A stretch of 39,029 nt of DNA, taken from Arthrobacter sp. H20. GTDB taxonomy: Bacteria; Actinomycetota; Actinomycetes; Actinomycetales; Micrococcaceae. Positions 1 to 8,925 of this stretch are shown piece after piece. Made by a program: the position numbers and the translations under genes. The stretch spans positions 68,496-107,524 of the forward strand of contig NZ_KI914712.1 of the NCBI RefSeq assembly GCF_000520515.1, written 5' to 3'. The notes under the pieces were generated by a model, which was given only the letters and a program-made list of their open reading frames with translations, had not been told where the DNA came from and did no database searches. Position 1 is the stretch's first letter. Each line of letters starts with the position of its first letter.

Positions 1-277
1 GAGCCCGCCGGATGGCCCCGGCGAGCTGCAGCCGCTCTTTCGCCCGCTCCTCCGAGGGGGTTAGCACCACCTTGGCTGGGGGCGCTGCGGGGCTGGCCGG
101 CTTCCCGGCATTCCCCGCAGCACGCGCAGCAGGTTTCCCTGCACCCGAGGCGGCCGCTTTCGGCGTTCGCCTCACCGGCTGCTTGGCAGGGGCGGCACCG
201 TGACGGTCAACGGGGGCAGGTGTCGACGGCGCCTGAGGACCTGCGCTGCGCGGCACCTTGGGGCGGCGGGTAGACAT
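1..277 (-). CDS. FtsB/DivIC-like septum formation initiator, N-terminal part (cut by window edge)
   Basis: An ATG at 277 preceded by a GAGGAG ribosome binding site opens a frame that runs off the left edge after 92 codons. The visible part is basic and low in complexity (start MSTRRPKVPR, then Ala/Pro/Lys/Gly-rich), followed by the start of a charged helix (SEERAKERLQLAGAIRRA). No membrane segment or coiled coil is reached. The call rests on position: in actinobacteria the gene directly after eno is usually a DivIC/FtsB-family divisome protein with a disordered basic cytoplasmic N-terminus. That family is a bitopic membrane protein of the FtsQLB complex. The frame itself is well supported; the family name is an inference from synteny. 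Confidence 0.6.
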   Translation of the reverse strand, partial: MSTRRPKVPRSAGPQAPSTPAPVDRHGAAPAKQPVRRTPKAAASGAGKPAARAAGNAGKPASPAAPPAKVVLTPSEERAKERLQLAGAIRRA

Positions 278-359
278 CAAAACTCCTCAAAATCCTCTGT
301 ACCGGGACAGGTGGCCTGTGGTCCGTCCCTCTAACGAGGGTAGCCGCCGCCGCCGCTAA

Positions 360-1658
<1,299 letters not shown>

Positions 1659-1698
1659 CTAGGGGAGATAAACGCTGTGTGTCAGGTAGGGGGCTACC

Positions 1699-2484
1699 CT
1701 AATCCGGTTGTGGGCTTCGTGGCGGGCTCAGTCCCAGCCTAGTGGAAACGTCGGTGGTAGTGCCGATCATGTCCTCGGGCAGGCCAGCCAGTGACCGCTC
1801 CTGGAGTCGTAGCACTGCGGACCGCAACGCGAGTTCCGGGTCGAGTCCAGCGATGGTGGACCGTTGCACAACTGATAGCAGCAGGTCCCCCAGCTCGGCT
1901 TCGGTCTGCGGTGCTGGGAGGTGTTCCCCAGGGGCGGGCAGAACTCCAGGCTGGGGCAGTGACGAGCCGGTCCGGCGGAGGGTCTTCGCTGCAAGCGCCA
2001 GGGCCGGCAGCTGCCTGGGAATTCCGTGGAACGGGTCGGCCCGCCGGGATTCCTCGGCACGCTTCACCTGCTGCCAGGTTGCCACGATCTCCTCGACTGT
2101 TGCGGTGTTGGAGGTGTGCAGTGCGCCGTCAGGAGTGAAGACGTGCGGGTTGCGTCGGATCATTTTCCGGGTCAGCCCGTCGACGACGTCGGTGAGGTTG
2201 AAGTGTCCGCGCTCCTGCTGCAGCTGGGCGTGCAGCACCACTTGCAGCAGGACGTCACCCAGCTCTCCGCGCACTTCGGCTGCACCACCGGCGGAATCGC
2301 AGGTGCTGTCGTCGAGTGCATCGACCAGCTCGTAGCACTCCTCCACCAGGTATTCGACGAGCGAGGCATGGGTGAGCTCAGCCATCCACGGGCAGTGTTC
2401 CCGCAGCTGGGCCACCACCTCAACCAGCCGGTCCAGCGGGTGCTGGTCTGCTGGTGAGGCGGGGCCCGGTTCTGGCTCAGGCAT
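1699..2484 (-). CDS. mazG: MazG-family nucleoside triphosphate pyrophosphohydrolase
   Basis: Hydrolyses (d)NTPs to monophosphates and pyrophosphate, a house-cleaning activity. Residues about 45-85 carry the MazG core, an all-alpha metal site: EYLVEECYELVDAL followed by ELGDVLLQVVLHAQL, i.e. the EExxE and ExxD pattern. A second, partial repeat near the C-terminus (AELGDLLLSVVQR) fits the two-domain architecture; 261 residues is close to E. coli MazG. The frame stays open to 2565, but the extra 27 codons lie inside add. The ATG at 2484 overlaps the add stop by 8 bp (ATGCCTGA), which suggests translational coupling, and the conserved part starts soon after, so I use it. Confidence 0.9.
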   Translation of the reverse strand: MPEPEPGPASPADQHPLDRLVEVVAQLREHCPWMAELTHASLVEYLVEECYELVDALDDSTCDSAGGAAEVRGELGDVLLQVVLHAQLQQERGHFNLTDVVDGLTRKMIRRNPHVFTPDGALHTSNTATVEEIVATWQQVKRAEESRRADPFHGIPRQLPALALAAKTLRRTGSSLPQPGVLPAPGEHLPAPQTEAELGDLLLSVVQRSTIAGLDPELALRSAVLRLQERSLAGLPEDMIGTTTDVSTRLGLSPPRSPQPD

Positions 2485-3613
2485 CAGCGCGAAAAAAGCC
2501 TTCGGTGATGTAGTCGGCCAGAGCCTCCCGGTCTTCGAGCGGGAGGAAGGCTGCACCGACGGCATTGAGAGTCAATTCCAGCAGATCATCCAGGTCGTAA
2601 TCGAACGTCTCGGCGAGGAGCTCAAACTCGTCGGTCAGGGTGACACCGCTCATGAGCCGGTTGTCGGTGTTGACCGTGACCTTGAATCCCAGCTGGAACA
2701 GCAGATCGATGGGGTGGCTGGCAATGTCACCGCCAAACGCCGCAATCGCTCCGGTCTGGAGGTTCGAGGACGGGCAGATTTCTAGCACAATACCTCGGTC
2801 GCGGACCCACGAAGCTACCTGACCGAGGGTGACGACGCCGAGTTCTGGCTCATCACTGTCGGCGTCGTATTCAATTTCGATGTCTTCGGCGATCCGGACT
2901 CCATGGCCGAGCCGCAGGGCGTGCCCGTGGACCAAAGCATCGACGATACTGTCCAGGCCAGCGGCCTCGCCGGCATGGACTGTGGCGGGGAACTGGTGTT
3001 CGGCCAGGTAGGTGAACGCGTCCTTGAACCGCGATGGAAGGAACCCGTCTTCGGCACCAGCAATGTCAAAGCCCACTGCGCCCTTGTCGCGGTGCCTGAC
3101 AGCAAGTTCAGCGATCTCCTGACCACGGTCCGCGTGCCGCATCGCAGTGATCAACTGGCCCACCTGGATGGCCCGGCCGCCGGCAACTATGGCGTCGACA
3201 CCCTCATCGAGGCCCTGCTGGACTGCCTCGACTGCCTCGTCAAGGCTGAGGCCCTTGGCTGTGTGCTGTTCCGGGGCCCAGCGGACCTCGCCGTAAACGA
3301 CGCCGTCGTCGGCCAGGTCCTCGACGAACTCGCGGGCCACCCGGATCAGACCCTCACGGGTCTGCATGACAGCGATGGTGTGATCGAAGGTTTCGAGGTA
3401 GCGCACCAGTGAACCAGAGTTGGCCGATTCCCTGAACCACTCGCCCAGTGCCACGGCGTCGGTGGACGGCAACTGGTGTCCAACCGCTTCGGCGAGCTCG
3501 ATGATCGTTGACGGACGTAACCCTCCGTCCAGGTGGTCGTGCAGGGACACCTTGGGAAGGCTCCGCAGATCGAAGGAAAGGTCGGTCGCTGGGGAGGTTA
3601 TTGACTCAGTCAC
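2477..3613 (-). CDS. add: Adenosine deaminase
   Basis: Deaminates adenosine or deoxyadenosine to inosine forms in purine salvage. The zinc-binding HxH is at residues 25-27 (SLHDHLDGG). Later motifs are FDIAGAED, the zinc His in TVHAGEAAG, LGHGVRI, EICPSSNLQTGAI and the metal Asp in VTVNTDNRLMSG. The last motif has TDN where animal and E. coli enzymes have TDD; actinobacterial Add proteins commonly have this, so it is not taken as damage. The length, 378 residues, is slightly above the family average. The GTG start at 3613 has an AAGG 8 bases upstream. It lies 52 bp after the dedA-like gene, overlaps mazG, and is close to the nucleoside uptake operon, which fits a shared salvage role. Confidence 0.95.
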   Translation of the reverse strand: MTESITSPATDLSFDLRSLPKVSLHDHLDGGLRPSTIIELAEAVGHQLPSTDAVALGEWFRESANSGSLVRYLETFDHTIAVMQTREGLIRVAREFVEDLADDGVVYGEVRWAPEQHTAKGLSLDEAVEAVQQGLDEGVDAIVAGGRAIQVGQLITAMRHADRGQEIAELAVRHRDKGAVGFDIAGAEDGFLPSRFKDAFTYLAEHQFPATVHAGEAAGLDSIVDALVHGHALRLGHGVRIAEDIEIEYDADSDEPELGVVTLGQVASWVRDRGIVLEICPSSNLQTGAIAAFGGDIASHPIDLLFQLGFKVTVNTDNRLMSGVTLTDEFELLAETFDYDLDDLLELTLNAVGAAFLPLEDREALADYITEGFFRADA

Positions 3614-3665
3614 TTCACTTACCTTACGCGAGGTGCGGTGGCTGTCCTATCGATGCTCTGCACAA

Positions 3666-4325
3666 TCACTGGCTGGCTGAATGGACTTTGGCCGGCTCCG
3701 GGCGCATGGGGGTTGAGCCGCGGACCGCCGCAATAATGCGGTCGACAATGATCCCCAGAATCACGGCGATGCCGATGGCCACGAGCACTCCAAGCAGATG
3801 ATTGTGTTCAAACCAGGATCCAGCGACGACGCCGATTCCCACTGAGTACGTTGACCACACCACGGCTGAAAGAGCTGTGAGCCCAACGAAATTTCGGCGC
3901 GAGTACCCGGTGGCACCGGCGGTGAGGTTGACCGCCACGCGCCCAATCGGTATGAACCGGGCCACGAGAATCAGTGACGCTGGCCGCTTTGCCAGCTCAT
4001 ATCCGGCCCAGGCGAAGGACCGTTGCATGCGGGCAGAGCGCATCCACCGGAAGCGCCGGGTGCCAATGGCCTTGCCCATCGCGTAGGCAATGTTATCGCC
4101 GATGAAAGCGCCAAGCCCCGCCGAAATGATGAGGAACCAGGGGTTGGGGACGCCCTGCGTGATGACCAGTGATGCTAGGCCAACCACTATTGACTCGCTG
4201 GGAAACGGTGGAAAGAAGCCATCAACCGTGCAGCAGATGAATACCAGAAGGTAAACCCACGGTTGTTCGGCGGTGCTCAGGATGAAGGTGCTGGCCGCGT
4301 TCATCACCGTAACGACCATGTCCAT
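3666..4325 (-). CDS. DedA-family integral membrane protein
   Basis: A 219-residue multi-pass membrane protein of the DedA/VTT family. Members are linked to lipid carrier (undecaprenyl phosphate) recycling, membrane potential and envelope stress, but the substrate of this one cannot be read from sequence. Signatures are the re-entrant loop FFPPFPSESIVVG near residue 40, GAFIGDNIAYAMGKAIG near 75, and the amphipathic RFIPIGRVAVNLTAGATGYS near 120, which contains the conserved F-x-P-x-x-R arginine. Two hydrophobic C-terminal segments follow. The ATG at 4325 has a purine-rich stretch (AAGAAGGGG) upstream. It sits 301 bp after deoA, so it is probably transcribed separately from the nucleoside operon, possibly with add. 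Confidence 0.9.
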   Translation of the reverse strand: MDMVVTVMNAASTFILSTAEQPWVYLLVFICCTVDGFFPPFPSESIVVGLASLVITQGVPNPWFLIISAGLGAFIGDNIAYAMGKAIGTRRFRWMRSARMQRSFAWAGYELAKRPASLILVARFIPIGRVAVNLTAGATGYSRRNFVGLTALSAVVWSTYSVGIGVVAGSWFEHNHLLGVLVAIGIAVILGIIVDRIIAAVRGSTPMRPEPAKVHSASQ

Positions 4326-4626
4326 GTGTGACCCACCCCTTCTTCCCGTGCGCTGGCTCTTCGACTGTTATCACGATGCCATCCATCAAGGGTCGCCACC
4401 ATGGGTGAATCCCCTGACGCAACCCCCGTCTGCGCAGGGCGGCGGGACCGGTTTTGTCAGTGCCAGGTTGGTCAGTCGCTGTGATAGCTCAACGTTATGG
4501 GGCCGGGCGGGCGCCCCGCGTCGACCATACGGCTGATCTTCGCGCCGTTCGCGTCCCCCCATAGGGGGACATCAGGGGTGCATCAGGGCTGGACCGAAAG
4601 GTCACGGTCGGGACGGCGGCCAACTA
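4326..4626. other. Intergenic region between deoA end and dedA-like start
   Basis: This 301-bp gap holds no convincing gene. It contains a GTCCCCC/GGGGGAC hairpin (4553-4570) and two CATCAGGG copies 11 bp apart (4570-4577 and 4581-4588). The promoter of the dedA-like gene should lie here on the minus strand, but I could not pick out a clear -35/-10 pair. Confidence 0.5.
4553..4570 (-). terminator. Short GC hairpin downstream of deoA, possible terminator
   Basis: Perfect 7-bp arms, GTCCCCC and GGGGGAC, flank the 4-nt loop CATA. It lies 56 bp past the deoA stop, at the end of the nucleoside operon. No T-run follows on either strand, so intrinsic termination would be weak. Confidence 0.35.
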
Positions 4627-5919
4627 TCAGGCCTCCGCGATCCGATCCAGGATGAGCTGGAATGCGGGTCGGGATCCCTCAGGGGCGATCACTGCTGCAC
4701 CCTGGAGTGATTCGCGTGCGCGGTCGAACTTCTCCGGAGTGTCGGTGAGCAGGGTCATCAATGGTTCACCGGCTCGCACCAGTGCGCCGGGCTTGGCATG
4801 CATCCTGATTCCTGCTCCGGCCTGCACTGCGTCTTCCTTGCGCGCGCGTCCGGCCCCGAGGCGCCACGCGGCGACCCCGACCGATAGGGCATCGAGTTCC
4901 ACCAACACCCCATCAGCGGGGGCATAAATGGTCTCGGATTCCTTGGCCACGGGAAGTTTGGCGCGGGGATCGCCGCCCTGCGCTTCGATCATCGACTCCC
5001 ACACGTCCATGGCCCGCCCGTCCTTCAGCGCTGCGGCCGGGTCTGCATCCTTCACGCCAGCGCAGGCGAGCATTTCCTCGGCCAGCCTGACTGTCAGTTC
5101 GACGACGTCCTGCGGGCCGCCGCCGGCGAGCACCTCAACCGATTCCTGCACCTCGATGGCGTTACCTGCTGTGAGACCCAAGGGGGTCGCCATGTTGGTG
5201 AGCAGGGCAACTGTGTTGACTCCGGCGTCCTGACCCAGGGCCACCATGGTGCGTGCCAGCTCCTGTGCCTGGTCGAGGTTCTTCATGAACGCTCCGCTGC
5301 CCACCTTGACGTCAAGCACCAGCGACCCGGTGCCCTCGGCGATCTTCTTGCTCATGATGGAGGAGGCGATCAGGGGGATCGCTTCGACCGTGCCCGTCAC
5401 ATCGCGCAGCGCGTATAGCTTCTTGTCGGCGGGGGCGAGGCCGGCACCCGCAGCACAGATCACTGCTCCGACGTCGGCCAGCTGACGCATCATCTCGTCA
5501 TTGCTCAGACCGGCGCGCCAGCCAGGGATTGACTCCAGCTTGTCCAGCGTGCCGCCGGTGTGGCCCAGCCCCCGCCCGGAGAGCTGCGGAACAGCCACTC
5601 CGAACACTGCCACAAGAGGTGCCAGCGGGAGGGTGATCTTGTCGCCCACTCCCCCGGTCGAGTGCTTGTCGCTGGTGGCCTTGCCGAGCGCCGAGAAGTC
5701 CATCCGCTCGCCCGAGGCGATCATCGCCGTCGTCCATCGGCTGATTTCGGCGCGGTCCATGCCGTTGAGCAGGATAGCCATGTTCAGGGCTGCCATCTGC
5801 TCGTCGGCGATGGCGCCGCGGGTGTACGCGTCGATGGTCCAGTCGATCTGCTCCGGGCTGAGGGTTCCCCTGTCCCTCTTGATCCGGATGATGTCGACGG
5901 CGTCGAACTGCTCAGACAT
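4627..5919 (-). CDS. deoA: Thymidine/pyrimidine-nucleoside phosphorylase
   Basis: Phosphorolyses thymidine or other pyrimidine (deoxy)nucleosides to base and (deoxy)ribose 1-phosphate. The 430-residue length is typical. The N-terminal alpha domain starts DIIRIKRDRGTLSPEQI. The phosphate-binding block KHSTGGVGDKITLPLAPL (about residues 84-101) and the family signature SGRGLGHTGGTLDKLESIPG (about 113-132) are intact, and SSIMSKKIAEGTGSLVLDVK follows. Whether it is strictly a thymidine phosphorylase or also accepts uridine cannot be decided by eye. The ATG at 5919 has an AAAGGA about 11 bases upstream. It follows cdd by 65 bp and looks like the last gene of the uptake operon; cdd makes uridine that this enzyme family may cleave. 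Confidence 0.95.
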   Translation of the reverse strand: MSEQFDAVDIIRIKRDRGTLSPEQIDWTIDAYTRGAIADEQMAALNMAILLNGMDRAEISRWTTAMIASGERMDFSALGKATSDKHSTGGVGDKITLPLAPLVAVFGVAVPQLSGRGLGHTGGTLDKLESIPGWRAGLSNDEMMRQLADVGAVICAAGAGLAPADKKLYALRDVTGTVEAIPLIASSIMSKKIAEGTGSLVLDVKVGSGAFMKNLDQAQELARTMVALGQDAGVNTVALLTNMATPLGLTAGNAIEVQESVEVLAGGGPQDVVELTVRLAEEMLACAGVKDADPAAALKDGRAMDVWESMIEAQGGDPRAKLPVAKESETIYAPADGVLVELDALSVGVAAWRLGAGRARKEDAVQAGAGIRMHAKPGALVRAGEPLMTLLTDTPEKFDRARESLQGAAVIAPEGSRPAFQLILDRIAEA

Positions 5920-5984
5920 GGGTACTAGTGTCCTTTACTTCGGTAGCTAAGTGGTCAGCGACCCGCATGGCCGCCTTGCAGGTT

Positions 5985-6395
5985 TCAGGAAAGGTGCTCG
6001 GGCCCAAATGCGTCGGGCAGCACTTCGTCGATCGTTTTGATTCCGCTCACGGTCAACAGCCGCATGCCGGGAGCACGGAACTCATAGAGCAGCTGACGGC
6101 AGCGCCCGCACGGCATCAGGGTATTACCGTCCCCGTCCACACAGCTAAAGGCGACCAGCTTCCCGCCGCCGGTCATCTGCAGCTGGCTGACCAGTGAGCA
6201 CTCGGCGCACAGTGTCAGGCCATAGGAAGCGTTCTCCACGTTGCAGCCGGAGACAACCCGCCCGTCATCGGTCAACGCTGCGGCGCCGACCGGGAACTTC
6301 GAATACGGCACATAGGCGCGGCACATCGCCTCGGTGGCAGCTGCGGTGAGCTGCTCCCAGGGGATCTGGTCTGTCTCAGCGGATGTCGACGTCAC
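5985..6395 (-). CDS. cdd: Cytidine deaminase
   Basis: Deaminates cytidine and deoxycytidine to uridine forms; small homotetrameric zinc enzyme of 136 residues. The active site is clear: YVPYSKFPVGAAAL for substrate contacts, CNVENASYGLTLCAE with the zinc Cys and proton-shuttling Glu, and PCGRCRQ with the other two zinc cysteines. The start is GTG at 6395, two bases after the stop of the upstream permease. Its ribosome binding site AAGGAG lies inside the last permease codons, which implies tight translational coupling to the transporter. It is part of the bmp-transporter-cdd-deoA operon. Confidence 0.96.
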   Translation of the reverse strand: MTSTSAETDQIPWEQLTAAATEAMCRAYVPYSKFPVGAAALTDDGRVVSGCNVENASYGLTLCAECSLVSQLQMTGGGKLVAFSCVDGDGNTLMPCGRCRQLLYEFRAPGMRLLTVSGIKTIDEVLPDAFGPEHLS

Positions 6396-6397
6396 GG

Positions 6398-7684
6398 CTA
6401 CTCCTTGATGTACGGGGTGCCGCTGGCAGCTGGTGGGCGCGAGCGGCCCACCAGACCAGCGACGGCCAGGATTGTCACAATGTACGGGAGCATGGCCATG
6501 AACTGGCTCGGTACTGACGTACCGACGATGGAGAGCACGTACTGCAGGTTGGTGAAGAACCCAAACAGCAGTGCAGCGAAGAACGCTCCAATCGGGTTCC
6601 AGCGTCCAAAGATTAGTGCGGCCAGGGCAATATACCCAGCGCCAGCGGTCATATCCCGGGAGAAGGAGCTGACCGAGACGAGTGTGAAAAAGGCACCGCC
6701 GAAACCGGCAACCGCCCCGCCGAGCAGAACGTTCCAGAACCGGGTCGAGTTGACCTTGATTCCCATCGTGTCAGCTGCCTGCGGGTGTTCGCCGACGGCC
6801 CTGACCCGCAGGCCCCACTTGGTGCGGAAGAGCCCGATGTAGATGACAATCACTGCCACATACATCAGGTAGCCGACAATGCTCTGCCTGAACAGGATTC
6901 CTCCAATAATCGGCAGGTCCGAGAAGAACGGGACGCTGATGACCGGCAGGCTCGGCGGAGAGTTGAAAGTGGCCGGATCACGGCTCAGGAGTGTCGAAGC
7001 GAGGAACCCGGTCAGACCGGAGACCAGCACGTTGAGCACCACCCCGACGATGATCTGGTTGACGTAGTACTTGATGCTGAATACTGCAAGCACCACCGAG
7101 ACCAGTGTGCCGGCGAAGGCCGCTGCAATAAGGCCCACATAGGCATTGCCGGAAATCGAGGCGGCTACCGCTGCGGCAAAGGCACCGGACAGCAGTTGGC
7201 CCTCGATGGCAATATTCACGACCCCGACCCGTTCACACAGCACGCCGGAGAGGGAGCCGAAGATCAGTGGAATAGCAAGGGTCACTGATCCGGCGATCAA
7301 ACCGGTCAGGGAGATGCTGGGAATGTTGGCGCTGCCCACCACCCAGGTAAGAAAGCCGATCATGAACAGCAGGCCGTAGATGATCGGGATCCACCTGTTG
7401 ATCGGTCGGCCGTTCCTGACTTGCTCAAAGGCATACACGGCGATCAGAGTGAGCACCACCGCGGTAAACCAGCCCACCGCCACGGCTGGCAAGGCGACAT
7501 CTGCCAGCCGGAACCGGTCGGAGTCGTTGGAAACGCGGAACACTGCTGTCTGGGCTGGACCGCCCAGCGCGAAGACGAGCAGGGCGACCACCGCACCGAT
7601 GCCGAACCCGATGGGTGCCTTCCAGTTCTTCACTGTTGCATTGGTCGATGGCCTCTTGGGCCGAGTGTCTGTTGCGACGCTCAC
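6398..7684 (-). CDS. Nucleoside ABC transporter permease (second permease)
   Basis: A 428-residue multi-pass protein of the BPD_transp_2 (simple sugar/nucleoside, YufQ-like) family. After a basic N-terminus there are about ten hydrophobic segments. The diagnostic segment is GVLCERVGVVNIAIEGQLLSG-like around residues 147-167, typical of permeases paired with BMP-family receptors, and EHPQAADTMGIKV is the cytoplasmic loop that meets the ATPase. The start is GTG in a GTGA overlap with the preceding permease stop (4 bp). The two permeases are expected to form a heterodimer. Substrate class (nucleosides) is inferred from the BMP receptor and from cdd/deoA/add. Confidence 0.92.
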   Translation of the reverse strand: MSVATDTRPKRPSTNATVKNWKAPIGFGIGAVVALLVFALGGPAQTAVFRVSNDSDRFRLADVALPAVAVGWFTAVVLTLIAVYAFEQVRNGRPINRWIPIIYGLLFMIGFLTWVVGSANIPSISLTGLIAGSVTLAIPLIFGSLSGVLCERVGVVNIAIEGQLLSGAFAAAVAASISGNAYVGLIAAAFAGTLVSVVLAVFSIKYYVNQIIVGVVLNVLVSGLTGFLASTLLSRDPATFNSPPSLPVISVPFFSDLPIIGGILFRQSIVGYLMYVAVIVIYIGLFRTKWGLRVRAVGEHPQAADTMGIKVNSTRFWNVLLGGAVAGFGGAFFTLVSVSSFSRDMTAGAGYIALAALIFGRWNPIGAFFAALLFGFFTNLQYVLSIVGTSVPSQFMAMLPYIVTILAVAGLVGRSRPPAASGTPYIKE

Positions 7685-8925
7685 GCCACTCCTCCAACTG
7701 CCGTAGTGGTGGTGGTGTCCTCGGAGGACTGATCGGGCTTGGTGGGCTTCTTCTTTTTCTTCCGGTCAATCCGGAAGATGGCCTTCACCAGCGGCGGAGC
7801 AGCGATGAAGAGCACGATGAGTGACTGCACCACCAGCACAATGTCAATGGGGGTTCCGGTCTGGGTCTGCATCTGCACCCCACCGGCACGGAAAGCACCG
7901 AACAAGAGGCCGGCGAAGAACACCCCCCAGGGATGCGAGCGTCCCAGCAGCGCGACGGTGATGGCGTCGAAACCGAAGCTGGCAGCAATGCCTCCCGTGA
8001 GGACCTTCTCGGTGCCGGCAACCTGTGCCACGCCGGCGAGTCCAGCGAGACCGCCAGCGATCATCATGACGACAACGTATCCCTTGGTGACGCTGATGCC
8101 TGCTGTGCGGGCTGCATGCGGGTTGGCTCCCACCGCACGGAGTTCGAAACCGGCAGTTGATCGGTTCAGCAACCACCACACGCCATAGGTCGCTGCGATA
8201 GCCACCAGGAACCCCAGGTGCAGGCGGTAGCCGGAGCCCAGCAGCAGCGGGAACAGGGCCGAATCGTCCAGCCGAGGGCTAATGGGGTTCGACGATCCGG
8301 GGTTCTGGAAGGCCGGCGTGAACAGGAGATAGGCAACCAGGTACACGGCAACATAGTTGAGCATGATTGTCACGATCACCTCGTGGGCACCGGTGCGGGC
8401 CTTGAGGATACCCGGGATGAAGCCCCAGAGGGCGCCGCCGAAAAATCCGGCCAGCACCGCGATGAGCAGGTGGATGCCAGGTGGCAGGTCGAGCGTGAAC
8501 CCTACCCACGCCGCGAACGTTGCGCCGAGGATGATCTGTCCCTGCGCGCCGATGTTGAACAGGCCGGTGCGGAACGCGATTGCAACGCCGAGGCCCGCCA
8601 GGATCAGCGGGGTCGCTACGGTGAGCGTCTCGGTGAGGGGGCGGAACGCCTGCGCCAGCGTGTCAGCGCCCGGATTGAAGATGGCGCCCTGAAACAGCGC
8701 GATGTAGGCACCGCTGGCCGCTTCCCAGGCTGCCGACAGCAGGTCGCCGGGGCGGCTGAAGAAGTACGACGACGCCTCGGCCACCCGTTCGTCGGTCACC
8801 GCGATCAACAGCCCACCGAGAACTATCGATAGCACTACCGCCAGCAAAGCCACCAGTGAGCTTCCGCCCATGATCCGGTGCAGGACGCTGCGGGAGGCTT
8901 CGTCCTGCTGCAGCTGTGAACTCAT
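7681..8925 (-). CDS. Nucleoside ABC transporter permease (first permease)
   Basis: A 414-residue membrane protein of the YufP-like branch of the same permease family. An N-terminal segment (ALLAVVLSIVLGGLLIAVT) precedes a roughly 60-residue extracytoplasmic stretch. The core has IAFRTGLFNIGAQGQIILGA and the cytoplasmic coupling loop ANPHAARTAGISVTKG. The C-terminus is a charged tail with RKKKKKPTKP and a run of Thr. The ATG at 8925 overlaps the ATPase stop by one base (TAATG), with a strong GGAGGAG site. It is longer at the N-terminus than its partner, which is usual for this pair. Confidence 0.92.
   Translation of the reverse strand: MSSQLQQDEASRSVLHRIMGGSSLVALLAVVLSIVLGGLLIAVTDERVAEASSYFFSRPGDLLSAAWEAASGAYIALFQGAIFNPGADTLAQAFRPLTETLTVATPLILAGLGVAIAFRTGLFNIGAQGQIILGATFAAWVGFTLDLPPGIHLLIAVLAGFFGGALWGFIPGILKARTGAHEVIVTIMLNYVAVYLVAYLLFTPAFQNPGSSNPISPRLDDSALFPLLLGSGYRLHLGFLVAIAATYGVWWLLNRSTAGFELRAVGANPHAARTAGISVTKGYVVVMMIAGGLAGLAGVAQVAGTEKVLTGGIAASFGFDAITVALLGRSHPWGVFFAGLLFGAFRAGGVQMQTQTGTPIDIVLVVQSLIVLFIAAPPLVKAIFRIDRKKKKKPTKPDQSSEDTTTTTAVGGVA

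Noticed and set aside
2485-2565. N-terminal extension of mazG
   Set aside because: These 27 codons lie within add in another frame; the overlapping ATGCCTGA start is better.
2648-2671. TDN instead of TDD in adenosine deaminase as a lost catalytic residue
   Set aside because: The first Asp, which binds zinc, is kept, and the TDN form is common in actinobacterial Add, so it is probably functional.
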